From NCBI GenBank assembly GCA_964385465.1, contig CAYLPJ010000008.1:1-64000 (forward strand): a stretch of 64,000 nucleotides of DNA, read 5' to 3'. Both the position numbers and the translations under genes were made by a program. The notes below the pieces were generated by a model that saw only the letters and a list, made by a program, of their open reading frames with translations, was not told the origin of the DNA and searched no databases. Within the stretch, counting starts at the first letter, position 1. Every line of letters starts with the position of its first letter. Of this stretch, positions 42,639 to 51,124 are shown one piece after another. Source of the stretch: CAYLPJ01 sp964385465. Its GTDB lineage: Bacteria; Planctomycetota; Phycisphaerae; SM23-33.

Positions 42639-43732
42639 TCGCCGATGTCCGCGAGCTCATCCCCGCGCCCGACATGCTCGGCCTGCCCGTCGAGCCCGGG
42701 CTGGCGCAGATTCTCATGGCCCTGACGCTCGCGCTGCACTGGGCGTTCCTGGCGATGACCTTCGGCGGGGCGACCGCGTATGTCCTGGCCGGTCGGTCGG
42801 ACGGCCCGCTGGCGGGCGTCCGCAAGAGCCTGGCGGCGTATCTTCCGCTGTCGCTGGCTACGGCGATGACGCTGGGCATCGCGCCGTTGCTGTTCGTGCA
42901 GGTCCTCTACGGGCAGTTCTTCTACACGGCGAACATCCTGATGGGCTGGGTGTGGCTGGGGTTGCTGGGCGTGGTGATCGCGTTGTTCTACGTGCTGTGG
43001 CTGGGCTGGATCCGGGTCCGTCGGGGCGGCTCGGGAAGGATCGTCGGCGTGGTGGCCGCGGGGCTGATGGCCGTCGCGGCGCTGATCCTGGTCGCCAACG
43101 CCACGCTGACCCAGAGCCCGGACGCCTGGACGGCCCAGCGGCTTCGCGGGCCCGGCGTTCCCTACATGGCCGACCCGCTCTTCGCCCCGCGGTGGGCGCT
43201 GGCGCTGTCGGCGATGCTCGCCGGCGGGGGGCTGTTCGCCGCCCTGTTCCTGCACCTCGGCTCAGGCGGCCGCGACGCCGCACGCCCGCGGGTCGCCCGC
43301 CTGCTCACCGCGAGCGTAGCGGGGTTTGTCGGCATGGCGGCGGCCGCCGTCGCGGCCGCGGTCGCCACCCCGCAAGACCACGCCCGCGTGCTGATGGGCA
43401 GCTCGGAGGCCGCCTTCGTCTATGCCGCCGCGGCGGGGATCGCCCTGACGGGCGTGCTGTCGCTGATCGCCTGCGTACGGAGGACAACCGCAGCCATGCT
43501 CGCCCCGGCCGCCACGATGGTGGCCACGCTGCTGGCCGTCGCAGCCGTCCGCGACGCGCTTCGCCGGGCCGCCCTGGCGGAGGTCTTCGACCTCTACGCC
43601 GTTCCCGTTCACGCCCAATGGAGCAGCTTCGCGCTGTTCGCCGTGATCTTCGTCCTGGGCCTTGCGTACCTGGCGTACCTCGCCCGCGTGGTCTTCACCG
43701 CCCGGGTGGGGGCGGAGACCCGTTCGGCGTGA
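42635..43732 (+). CDS. Membrane partner subunit of the bd-like cytochrome complex
   Basis: A 365-residue, strongly hydrophobic protein with about nine membrane segments. It starts in ATGA overlap with subunit I. The N-terminal half (ILMALTLALHWAFLAMTFGGATAY; LATAMTLGIAPLLFVQVLYGQFFYTANI) again resembles the CydA-like H...F.P pattern, including a His (LHWAF) that could bind heme; a later stretch (PVHAQWSSF) has another. It is not classical CydB. Together with the preceding gene it probably forms a two-subunit heme membrane complex of unknown substrate. Confidence 0.75.
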   Translation: MIADVRELIPAPDMLGLPVEPGLAQILMALTLALHWAFLAMTFGGATAYVLAGRSDGPLAGVRKSLAAYLPLSLATAMTLGIAPLLFVQVLYGQFFYTANILMGWVWLGLLGVVIALFYVLWLGWIRVRRGGSGRIVGVVAAGLMAVAALILVANATLTQSPDAWTAQRLRGPGVPYMADPLFAPRWALALSAMLAGGGLFAALFLHLGSGGRDAARPRVARLLTASVAGFVGMAAAAVAAAVATPQDHARVLMGSSEAAFVYAAAAGIALTGVLSLIACVRRTTAAMLAPAATMVATLLAVAAVRDALRRAALAEVFDLYAVPVHAQWSSFALFAVIFVLGLAYLAYLARVVFTARVGAETRSA

Positions 43733-43757
43733 GACCCCCGCGTCGCCGGATCGTCGC

Positions 43758-44162
43758 TCAGGCGATCACGTAGTGCCACACCGCCCAGGCGCCCGCGGCG
43801 GCGGCGAGGACCAGCAGGATCAGCAGGACGACCTTGCGCCGTCGGCCCTTGCCGCGGCGCTTCCGCGGCTTCAGGACGATGGGCTTGCGCTTGTGGTAGC
43901 AGTCCGTGCAGACGAGCTGGCCGGTGTGCTCCATGAGCTGGCCCGTGGGGAAGGCCTGGCCGCAGTCCACGCACAGGCTCCGTGCGGGGGTGGTGTGCTT
44001 GGCTCTGCCCGGCGTGGCGGGCGGGGTTCCCGGCGCGGCCGGGGCGGGGCCGCCCGGGACGGTCACCTGCTTGAGGCAGCCGGGGCACTCCGTTTGTTTG
44101 CCCGCATAGGAATGAGGCAGACGGAGGAACTTCGAGCACGTCGGGCACTTGAACTCGATCAT
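43758..44162 (-). CDS. Small zinc-ribbon protein with C-terminal membrane anchor
   Basis: 134 residues. An N-terminal zinc ribbon (CPTCSKF...CPGCLKQ, ~6-33) is followed by a Pro/Ala linker, a second CxxC pair set (CVDCGQAF ... LVCTDCYHK, ~65-90) and a basic stretch (KPRKRRGKGRRRK). A final membrane helix (VVLLILLVLAAAAGAWAVW) completes it. The start at 44162 has GAGG 8 nt upstream. This two-ribbon, tail-anchored layout is common in Planctomycetota, with unknown function. The structured, terminated RNA at 44251-44437 lies just upstream in the same orientation and may control it. Confidence 0.75.
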   Translation of the reverse strand: MIEFKCPTCSKFLRLPHSYAGKQTECPGCLKQVTVPGGPAPAAPGTPPATPGRAKHTTPARSLCVDCGQAFPTGQLMEHTGQLVCTDCYHKRKPIVLKPRKRRGKGRRRKVVLLILLVLAAAAGAWAVWHYVIA

Positions 44163-44249
44163 CTTTCCCGCCTCGACTCCGTTGGCCGGGCCCGCACGAC
44201 GGGGCCGGTGACAGGGAATTGTAGCCGCGGCCCGGCACCCTCGCGAGCG

Positions 44250-44437
44250 GCAAAAAACACGGGCCGGCCGGCGGGATCGTTTCCCCGCCGGCCGGCCCGG
44301 CCGACCGCTAGATGATGCAGATGAATACGTGGGCGATGCCCAGGCGGAGGGAGACCTCGGCATCGCCCGGAAAGCCGCATCCCGGACGCGGGTGGAGGGA
44401 GACCCGCGCCGTGTTGGGGTGCAGCAGACGACTCTTT
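44250..44437 (-). ncRNA. Candidate structured RNA: sRNA or attenuating leader
   Basis: A leftward transcript of about 188 nt bounded by a promoter (44444-44471) and a strong intrinsic terminator (44251-44298). Hairpin 1 (44387-44408) has a perfect 7-bp stem CGCGGGT/ACCCGCG and loop CUCCCUCC. Hairpin 2 (44331-44368) has a perfect 10-bp stem GGGCGAUGCC/GGCAUCGCCC, three inner pairs and loop UCUCCCUCCG. The two stems differ in sequence while the loops share UCCCUCC, so the loop is the conserved part. No ATG/GTG/TTG-started gene with a ribosome site is seen. It could act in trans on ribosome sites or in cis on the zinc-ribbon gene at 44162. Confidence 0.6.
44251..44298 (-). terminator. Intrinsic terminator with 15-bp perfect stem
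   Basis: GGGCCGGCCGGCGGG (44261-44275) and its exact reverse complement (44284-44298) flank an 8-nt loop. On the minus strand the stem is followed by GTG and a run of six T (44252-44257). Confidence 0.9.
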
Positions 44438-44443
44438 ATTCTT

Positions 44444-44471
44444 ATTATAGCGACTTTGGCAGGTTTTCCAA
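44444..44471 (-). promoter_or_regulatory. Promoter for the candidate RNA
   Basis: TTGGAA (44466-44471), 16 bp, TATAAT (44444-44449) on the minus strand, inside an AT-rich patch. The expected first base is an A near 44437. Confidence 0.6.
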
Positions 44472-44559
44472 GCTTTGCTTCACGCCGGCCCCGCCATCCT
44501 CTGTCCTACTAACGAATGCCGATACGTTTTGTTCATCGTTTCTTGAGGATTTCCCGACA

Positions 44560-44581
44560 GGCCTCCGAGACACCGGAGGCC
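44560..44581 (-). terminator. Hairpin just after the GH20-like gene
   Basis: GGCCTCCG AGACAC CGGAGGCC, perfect 8-bp arms, 7 nt past the stop codon at 44589. There is no U-run, so termination may be weak or the hairpin may protect the 3' end. Confidence 0.4.
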
Positions 44582-44588
44582 CCACCGG

Positions 44589-45680
44589 TCACTGCCATGC
44601 CTTGATCGTCTCGGCCATCGCGTCGATCGCCTCGATGTGACCGGCCCGGCAGCTCGGCAATGTCGGGCGCCAGGCTGTCTGGAGGAACCCCTTGAGGTGT
44701 TTGGCGTCGACGTACTTGCGGCAGAAGGCCGCCAGCTTCGGCAGGTTGTCCGCCCGCAGGTAGTTCGAGCCGGTGGGCACCTGGTCGTAGCCGTGAGCGT
44801 TGAGGTCCACGCACGCCTTCAGGGCCATCGTCTCGACCGGGTCGAACTCGTTTCCGTAGTACCAATCGCTCTGGAGGACGTCCTTGGGCATCCGCTGGAA
44901 GAACTCGGGATGGTGCCAGCAGTAATCGCTCCAGATCCACGGGCGGACCTCGTTCTTGCGGGCCTCTTTGGCGAAGAACAGGAAGTCGTGCCACCACAGC
45001 TCGTGCTGGCGGATGACCACGTAGTCGTAGTACCGCTGGTGGCGGGCGGTCTCCTCGTCGTAGCCGAGGTGGAGCAGGCGGGGCTTGTCGAACAGGGCGG
45101 CGACCTCGGCGATGATCTCCGAGCAGGCCTTGTAGTACTCCGGCGTGGAAACGCACCGGGAATACGGGCCCAGCCAGGTGTCGTGGGCGGTGGAGAAGTT
45201 CAGCTTGGGGATCGGCTCGAGGCCGATCTCGCGAAGCCGGGCGAGCTCGTCGCGGAGCTTCGCGTGCGGCCAGGCGCCCTGGACGGAGACCTCGGGGCGG
45301 CACTCGTATTCGATGCCGTCGCCGACGTCGATGACCACCATGTTCAACCCGCCGTCGACCATGCGCCGCGTCAGCTCACGCCAGAGCTTCTCGTCGAACC
45401 GCAGCTTCGGGCTGTAGGAGACGTGTTCCAGTTCCTCCCCGCTGCGGCTGCCCCATTCGGTGACCTTCCGGTCGGCCCACATGTTGAACGAGAGGTGCAG
45501 CAGATTGCCCCAGATCATGCTCGGCTCCTTGGTTGGCTTCTCGGGCGGCTTGGCGGCCAGGCCGGCGCGCAACGCCGCCCCGGCGGCGCCGGCGGCACCG
45601 GCGGCGCGCAGGAAAGCCCGTCTCGTCCAGCCCGGCCGGGCGGGGGTGGTTCGCGGGCCCCGTTCGTCCAGAGGAGTCAT
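44589..45680 (-). CDS. Tat-exported GH20-like protein
   Basis: A 363-residue protein. The start at 45680 follows AGGAGAGAGC. The twin-arginine signal is clear (WTRRAFLRAAGAAGAAGAAL, ~18-37), so it is exported folded. The body resembles a (beta/alpha)8 barrel of GH20/hexosaminidase relatives (LNMVVIDVGDGIEY; GLEPIPKLNFSTAHDTWLG; LHLGYDEET with an Asp-Glu pair; WYYGNEF). Hexosaminidase activity is not assured; the catalytic Asp-Glu pair in LGYDEE is the best indication. It is divergent from the PL11 gene. Confidence 0.72.
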   Translation of the reverse strand: MTPLDERGPRTTPARPGWTRRAFLRAAGAAGAAGAALRAGLAAKPPEKPTKEPSMIWGNLLHLSFNMWADRKVTEWGSRSGEELEHVSYSPKLRFDEKLWRELTRRMVDGGLNMVVIDVGDGIEYECRPEVSVQGAWPHAKLRDELARLREIGLEPIPKLNFSTAHDTWLGPYSRCVSTPEYYKACSEIIAEVAALFDKPRLLHLGYDEETARHQRYYDYVVIRQHELWWHDFLFFAKEARKNEVRPWIWSDYCWHHPEFFQRMPKDVLQSDWYYGNEFDPVETMALKACVDLNAHGYDQVPTGSNYLRADNLPKLAAFCRKYVDAKHLKGFLQTAWRPTLPSCRAGHIEAIDAMAETIKAWQ

Positions 45681-45708
45681 GCTCTCTCCTTGCCGCAATC
45701 TCTGCCGG

Positions 45709-45737
45709 ACTATAGGCGCCTCTCCGCCGGCCGGCAA
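45709..45737 (-). promoter_or_regulatory. Promoter for the Tat-exported GH20-like gene
   Basis: TTGCCG (45732-45737), 17 bp, TATAGT (45709-45714) on the minus strand, 29 bp before the start codon. Confidence 0.65.
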
Positions 45738-45803
45738 GGGGGCGGGACTCGACGCCGCCGGACGCGTTGTATCTGTCAGACGACCAACACCGGGAGAGCC
45801 TGC

Positions 45804-48566
45804 ATGAACACTGTACGACCCGCCGTCCTGCTCGCGCTGTCCGTTCTGCTCGCCCCCGTGCTTGCACCGGCTTCCGATGCCGGCCTGGCCGTGACCAACC
45901 CCGGCTTCGAAGAGCCCGGGAAGGGCACCCCGGCCGGGTGGGGCTGGTGGTCGCGTACGGGAGACGGCTCGGCCGTCGGCGACGACGGCGATGCCCACGG
46001 GGGCAAGCGCAGCGCGTTGATCCGCCACGACGGCCCGCGCGACTGGGCGTTTTCCAGTGAGAAGCGTTTCGACGTGGACGGCGGGGAGACGTTCCGCGTC
46101 CGCGCGTGGGCCAACGTCAAGAAGGGCCAGGTCACGCTCGTCGTCGTCGCCCGGTCCGGGGGCAAGACGCTTTCCTGGGACGTCGGTTCGGCCCATGCCG
46201 GCGCATCGGGGAAGTGGACACGCCTCGACGCCGGCGTCTGGGTGCCCGACAAGGCCGAGGAGATCTACGTCCGTTTCGTCGGCGACGAAGAGACGCTCGC
46301 CCGTGTGGATGACGTCTCGCTCGTGCCCTGGACGCCCGAAGCGGCCCGGCCGCGGGAGAAGGTCAAGGGCTTCGCGTTCGGCAGGCCCCGCCGACGCGAG
46401 CCGATGGGCCGTGGGCTTCTGGCCCGGCCGATCGCGGGCGGGAAGGTCTACCTGAGCTGGCGGCTGCTGCCGGACGATCCCGCCGACGTGACATTCGACG
46501 TCTACCGCCGCGCCGGCGACGCCGAGCCGGAACGGCTCAACGACAAGCCGGTCACGAAGACCACGGACTTCCTCGACGCCGACCCCCCGGGCGGGACGTG
46601 CGCCTATACCGTCCGGGCGGTCAGCGGGGGCAAGGCGGGGGAGCCGTCTTCCACGGCCCGGGCGACCCCCGCCGACGAGCCGCCCGCCTGCCTGGCCTTC
46701 AAGCTCGACGGCGACTACACCTTCCAGAAGGCCGGCATCGCCGACCTTGACGGCGACGGGCGGTACGACCTGGTGATCAAGCAGCCGCGCAGCAACATCG
46801 ATCCGTACGTGAAGTATTGGCATGCCAGCGAGGGGACGTACAAGCTGGAGGCGTGGAACGCCGACGGGAAGATGCTCTGGCGGCACGACATGGGGTGGGC
46901 GATCGAGCGGGGTATCTGGTACAGCCCGTACGTCGTCTGGGACCTCGACGCTGACGGCAGGGCGGAGGTCGCCCTCAAGGCCGGCGAGGGCGACCCGCGG
47001 GGGGAGGATGGGAAGGTGCAGAGCGGGCCGGAGTACGCCGTCGTGCTCGACGGGCGGACGGGCAAGCCGCTGGCCCGCGCCCCCTGGCCGGACCGCAAGC
47101 TGTTCGGCAAGTACAACCACGCTTCGCGGAACCAGATCGGCGTGGCGTATCTCGACGGCAGCACACCGGCATTGCTGGTCCAACGGGGAACGTACCGGCG
47201 GATGATCCTGGACGCCTGGGAGTTCCAGGACGGCAAGCTCCGCAAGCTCTGGCGCTGGGACAACCGGCCGCTGCCGCGAAGCTGGTGGGGCCAGGGCGCC
47301 CACCGCCTCCACGCTGCCGATCTCGACGGCGACGGGCGCGATGAAGTCATACTCGGCTCGGCCGTCATCGACGACGACGGCTCGGGCCTGTGGACGACCG
47401 GGCTCGGCCACCCCGACCACTTCTACCTCGGCGACCTCCAGCCGGCCCGGCAGGGGCTGGAGATCTACTTCGGCATCGAGACGCGCCGGAAGCGCAACGG
47501 CATGTGCATGGTCTGCGCCCGCACGGGTGAGGTGCTGTGGGGCTACCCCGAGCCGACCCGCCACGTGCACGGGCAGGGCCTCGCCGCCGACCTCGACGAC
47601 CGCTGGCCCGGCAGCGAGTGCTACGGGGCCGACACCGACTCGCGGAAGAAGCTGAAGTTCGCCCGGCTTCACACGGCGGCGGGGAAGGTGGTGGGCACGG
47701 AGAAGATCGGCGGCTTTGCCCCGCGTGCGGCGTACTGGGACGCCGATCCGCAACGGGAGCTGGTCGTCCGCGGGCGGATCTCGGCCTTGGCGAACTATCC
47801 GAAGAAGAACATGGCGCGGATCGAAGGGAAGGTCATCGCCATCGCCGACATCCTGGGCGACTGGCGGGAGGAGATCATCACGTCGGTGCCCGGCGAGATG
47901 CGGATCTACTCCACCACGCTCCCCGCCGCCGACCGCCGCCTGTGCCTGATGGCCGACCCGGTCTACCGCATCGACGTCGCCTGCGCCGCCATGGGCTACT
48001 TCCAGACACCGACCCTCGGCTACGACCTGGCGACCGCCGGGGAGCGACCCGCGCCGGTCGCGGCTGCGATCCATGGCGGGCGAAGCGCGACCTACCGCAA
48101 CGTCGCCCTCAATCCCGCCGCCACGCGCCACCGGCCGACATCCTGGCCTCACGCCACCAGCAACAGCGAGTGTCGCAACGACCCGGCCTTTTTCGCGCTG
48201 AACGCCATCAACGGGCGGACGGAGAACACCGGGCACGGCAAGCGGTTCCCGTCCTGGGGGCCGGACAGACGCGAGGACCTGTGGTGGAAGCTGGACTTCG
48301 GGCGCCCGGTCGAGATCGACAAAGTCGTGCTCTACCTTCGGGCCGATTTCCCGCACGACCGCCACTGGCAGAAGGCGATGGTGGAGTTCTCCGACGGAAC
48401 GCGCCTGCCGCTGAAGCTGGCCAAGACCGCCGACCCGCAGACGTTCACGTTCGAGAAGCGGACGGTCCGCTGGCTTCGCCTGGCCGACCTGGTCCAGGCC
48501 AGCCCCCTCGGCTGGGCAGCCCTCACCGAGCTCCAGGCCTGGGGTCGGGATGCGGAGACGCCGTGA
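45804..48566 (+). CDS. Rhamnogalacturonan lyase, PL11-like, with C-terminal F5/8-type domain
   Basis: A 920-residue secreted protein (signal PAVLLALSVLLAPVLAPAS); GGGAGA precedes the ATG. An N-terminal CBM-like sandwich (~25-175) and a fibronectin-III-like domain (~190-285) lead into the PL11 propeller (~290-760). The propeller carries repeated calcium-type loops DLDGDGRYD, DLDADGRAE and DLDGDGRDE, and the family's opening LDGDYTFQKAGIADLDGDG. The C-terminal ~150 residues fit an F5/8-type C (discoidin) domain (FFALNAINGRTENTGHG). PL11 enzymes cut the rhamnogalacturonan-I backbone of pectin by beta-elimination. It is convergent with the cytochrome gene. Confidence 0.9.
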   Translation: MNTVRPAVLLALSVLLAPVLAPASDAGLAVTNPGFEEPGKGTPAGWGWWSRTGDGSAVGDDGDAHGGKRSALIRHDGPRDWAFSSEKRFDVDGGETFRVRAWANVKKGQVTLVVVARSGGKTLSWDVGSAHAGASGKWTRLDAGVWVPDKAEEIYVRFVGDEETLARVDDVSLVPWTPEAARPREKVKGFAFGRPRRREPMGRGLLARPIAGGKVYLSWRLLPDDPADVTFDVYRRAGDAEPERLNDKPVTKTTDFLDADPPGGTCAYTVRAVSGGKAGEPSSTARATPADEPPACLAFKLDGDYTFQKAGIADLDGDGRYDLVIKQPRSNIDPYVKYWHASEGTYKLEAWNADGKMLWRHDMGWAIERGIWYSPYVVWDLDADGRAEVALKAGEGDPRGEDGKVQSGPEYAVVLDGRTGKPLARAPWPDRKLFGKYNHASRNQIGVAYLDGSTPALLVQRGTYRRMILDAWEFQDGKLRKLWRWDNRPLPRSWWGQGAHRLHAADLDGDGRDEVILGSAVIDDDGSGLWTTGLGHPDHFYLGDLQPARQGLEIYFGIETRRKRNGMCMVCARTGEVLWGYPEPTRHVHGQGLAADLDDRWPGSECYGADTDSRKKLKFARLHTAAGKVVGTEKIGGFAPRAAYWDADPQRELVVRGRISALANYPKKNMARIEGKVIAIADILGDWREEIITSVPGEMRIYSTTLPAADRRLCLMADPVYRIDVACAAMGYFQTPTLGYDLATAGERPAPVAAAIHGGRSATYRNVALNPAATRHRPTSWPHATSNSECRNDPAFFALNAINGRTENTGHGKRFPSWGPDRREDLWWKLDFGRPVEIDKVVLYLRADFPHDRHWQKAMVEFSDGTRLPLKLAKTADPQTFTFEKRTVRWLRLADLVQASPLGWAALTELQAWGRDAETP

Positions 48567-48572
48567 AGGTCT

Positions 48573-50000
48573 CTACAGGCACCGCATGTAGGCCACCAGG
48601 GCGTCCTTCTCCTTCTGGGTGAGCTTGAGCTGGAGGACGAGGTTGAAGAACTCGACGGTGTCCTCGAGGGTCATCAGCCGCCCGTCGTGGTGGTAGGGGG
48701 GCGAGTCCTTGGTCCCGCGGAGGGTGAACGTCTTGATCGGTCCGTCGGGGGTCGAGTAGTGGTCGCTGATCACCTCGGGCTTGTAGAACCGCTGGAGCTT
48801 CAGGTCGTGCATCTGCTGGTCCATGAACGCCATCTCGGGGATGTGGCATTCGGCGCACCGGCCCTTGTTCATGAAGACGTCCTGGCCCATCAGCTCGGTC
48901 TTGTTCGCCTTGGACGGGATCAGCCTGTTCGACGCGTCCAGCTTCGGCGCCGGCGGGAAGTCGAAGATGTTCTGCATCTGCGCCATCATCGCCACCTGGC
49001 TGGCGCGGTCGGGGAGGTTCACGCCCTTCTTGGCGGCGATGACGTGATCGCCATCGAAATACGCCGTCCGCTGCTCGAACTCCGTGAAGTCCTCGACGCT
49101 CCGCAGGCTCCGCTTGCTGCCGTGAATCTGCTGGTTGAACAGACCCCGAAGGCTGACCGTGTCCAGCCGCATGCGGGCCTTCTGCGGGCGCGTGTCGGGG
49201 TTCAGATGAAAGGCCGCGTTCGTGTGCCCGTTGACGTGGCAGTCCAGGCAGGTCACGCCGAGCGAGGGCTCCTTGACCTTGCGGTCGTAGGTCTGGTTGA
49301 ACTGCTGCTGGGGGAAGGGCGTCAGCAGCAGGCGCAGGCCCTCCATCTGCACCGGCGTGAGGATGCCGTGCATGATGTCGTAGTAGTTCTTGATGCTCAG
49401 GACCTTGCCATCGCTTACGTCGCCGAGGTCCGGACGCGTGGTCAGGAAGATCGGCGGCGGGAATTCCGGCGTGAGGTGATCGGGCAGGTCGAACTCGGTG
49501 TCGAACCGCTCGAGGTCCCGCTTCTCCAGCCGCATCATCGCGTCGATCTGGTCCTCGGGGAACACCTGCCCGCCGGTGGCGTGGTCGACGTGCGGCAGCG
49601 GGCGGAAGCCCATCGGGAAGACGTTCTTCCTCTTGATCTCCTCGGGGCTCATCTCCGCGAGCTTCTCCCACGTCATGTCCCCGTGGAGCTTGACGCGGAC
49701 GCCCTTCTGGACGGCCTTGCGGCCGCCGGACATCTTGACGTTCGAGGGCATGTCCCGCAGGTCGTAGCGCTTTTCCAGCAGTTTCTTCTGACGCTCGATC
49801 AGCTTGGGGCGCATCTCGACGTCGTGGTCCATCATCGCCTTGAAGTCTTTCTTCGGGACTACCGGCATGTAGGTCTGATCGTTGTCGATCCCCTCCGAGC
49901 CCTTCATGCCCTCCTGGGCCCGGAGGCCCGCGCCGACGGCCAGCACGGCCAGGGCGATGACAGCCGCGACGATCCGGTACGGTCTGCGCAGTGCGTTCAT
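48573..50000 (-). CDS. Di-heme cytochrome, MauG/CcpA-peroxidase-like
   Basis: A 475-residue exported protein (signal RIVAAVIALAVLAVGAGLRA). Two heme-binding CxxCH motifs, CLDCH (~249) and CAECH (~396), lie in the two-domain arrangement of bacterial di-heme peroxidases/MauG. RPLPHVDHATGGQ and the end TLRGTKDSPPYHHDGRLMTLEDTVEFFN (a family signature) are present. The start at 50000 has AAAGGG 8 nt upstream. It may detoxify peroxide or oxidise a protein or sugar; its place among sugar genes is suggestive but no partner is clear. Confidence 0.85.
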   Translation of the reverse strand: MNALRRPYRIVAAVIALAVLAVGAGLRAQEGMKGSEGIDNDQTYMPVVPKKDFKAMMDHDVEMRPKLIERQKKLLEKRYDLRDMPSNVKMSGGRKAVQKGVRVKLHGDMTWEKLAEMSPEEIKRKNVFPMGFRPLPHVDHATGGQVFPEDQIDAMMRLEKRDLERFDTEFDLPDHLTPEFPPPIFLTTRPDLGDVSDGKVLSIKNYYDIMHGILTPVQMEGLRLLLTPFPQQQFNQTYDRKVKEPSLGVTCLDCHVNGHTNAAFHLNPDTRPQKARMRLDTVSLRGLFNQQIHGSKRSLRSVEDFTEFEQRTAYFDGDHVIAAKKGVNLPDRASQVAMMAQMQNIFDFPPAPKLDASNRLIPSKANKTELMGQDVFMNKGRCAECHIPEMAFMDQQMHDLKLQRFYKPEVISDHYSTPDGPIKTFTLRGTKDSPPYHHDGRLMTLEDTVEFFNLVLQLKLTQKEKDALVAYMRCL

Positions 50001-50145
50001 GGTGCATCCCTTTCTGCGGCGGCAAGTGGTGCTCAACTCGGCGGGGGTCGTTTCCCGCCTCGGAGTAACCGTAGCGCCCACGGCGCAGGCAGAGCGGGGC
50101 TCCGGCCCCGAATCGGATGTCCCCCTCGCTATGCAGGTAGGTGGG

Positions 50146-51042
50146 CTACTTCGGGTTGGGCGGGTCATAGCCGCCGACGATCTCGGTCTTGCACCCGGCC
50201 GGCGGAATGCGGTCCTCGAGGCCGAGCGCCCAGTAGATGCCCTGGATGAGCAGGCGGCGGACGGGTACGTGCTCGAAGCCCTTGGGGTGTCCCAGCGTGG
50301 TGAAGAACACCCTCGCCGTGCGTCCGGCGGACCCGGTGTAGCTCTTGGTCCACGCCACCGGCTGGGGCGTGCCGAACGGCTCGCCCTCGGGCGTGTCGTT
50401 CTTGAGCGCCTGGCCGATCAGCAGCGGGCGGCAGTCGCCGTGCAGCGGCATGACACGGTACAGCCAGGAGTTCGTCCAGAAGTCCTCGGCCACGCCGCGG
50501 AGGATCGGGTGGTCGGCCAGGACGCCGAGCACGCGCGTGCTCGTCCGATGCCCGTGATGGCTGATCCACTTCTGCCCGAAGACCTCCCGCCCGAAGCGGT
50601 CGTTCCACTTGCGCATGGGCCCGCCCTTGTAGCGGAACGAATGCGTCGCCGTCCGCAGGCCGACGATCCCCCGGCCGGAGTCGAGGTATCGCCGGATGTG
50701 CTCGAACTGTTCGGCGGGCAGGCGGCGGAAGCGGAGGAAGAACACCGCGGCGTCGGCCTCGGCGAGGGCCTCCAGGCCGGGGATGTTCTCCTCGTAGTCC
50801 GGGTCGCGGTTGCCCTGCGGGTCGGTGGCGTAGAGCACCGTGCAGCGGACATGGTGGTGCTTCTCGAGGATCCGGGCGATCATCGGCATGGACACTTCGG
50901 AACCGTATTCGTGATCCCCGGTAACGAACACCACGTGGGGCTTCTTCTTCGACGCCATCGGCGGGGGCTCCTTTCCCTGCGCCCGCGACCCGGCCAGCGC
51001 GGTCAGGGCCAGGACGCAGAGCGGGATCCATTGGCGGGTCAT
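50146..51042 (-). CDS. ThuA-family exported protein
   Basis: A 298-residue protein with a signal peptide (IPLCVLALTALAGSRAQG). The ThuA (trehalose utilisation) glutamine-amidotransferase-like fold covers ~35-285: VVFVTGDHEYGSE, AAVFFLRFRRLPAEQ, GLRTATHSF and a C-terminal GHP/IYWALG. ThuA homologues have been linked to conversion of disaccharides to 3-keto forms. The DUF1080 gene lies 82 bp upstream in the same orientation, a pairing often seen in Planctomycetota. Confidence 0.87.
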   Translation of the reverse strand: MTRQWIPLCVLALTALAGSRAQGKEPPPMASKKKPHVVFVTGDHEYGSEVSMPMIARILEKHHHVRCTVLYATDPQGNRDPDYEENIPGLEALAEADAAVFFLRFRRLPAEQFEHIRRYLDSGRGIVGLRTATHSFRYKGGPMRKWNDRFGREVFGQKWISHHGHRTSTRVLGVLADHPILRGVAEDFWTNSWLYRVMPLHGDCRPLLIGQALKNDTPEGEPFGTPQPVAWTKSYTGSAGRTARVFFTTLGHPKGFEHVPVRRLLIQGIYWALGLEDRIPPAGCKTEIVGGYDPPNPK

Positions 51043-51124
51043 GTCGGCAGGCTCCCTTTCCGGGGCGAACTGCCCCCGGCGCCCGCCACGGCTGGCGGCG
51101 TCGGGGTTGTTTCGGCCGGGGCGG

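Noticed and set aside
44308..44440. Stop-free frame inside the candidate RNA, ending at 44308 (C-terminus ...LGIAHVFICII)
   Set aside because: It reads through both hairpins but has no ATG, GTG or TTG start and no ribosome site; the stem-loop symmetry argues for RNA. It is kept in mind as a possible small peptide if a CTG start were used.
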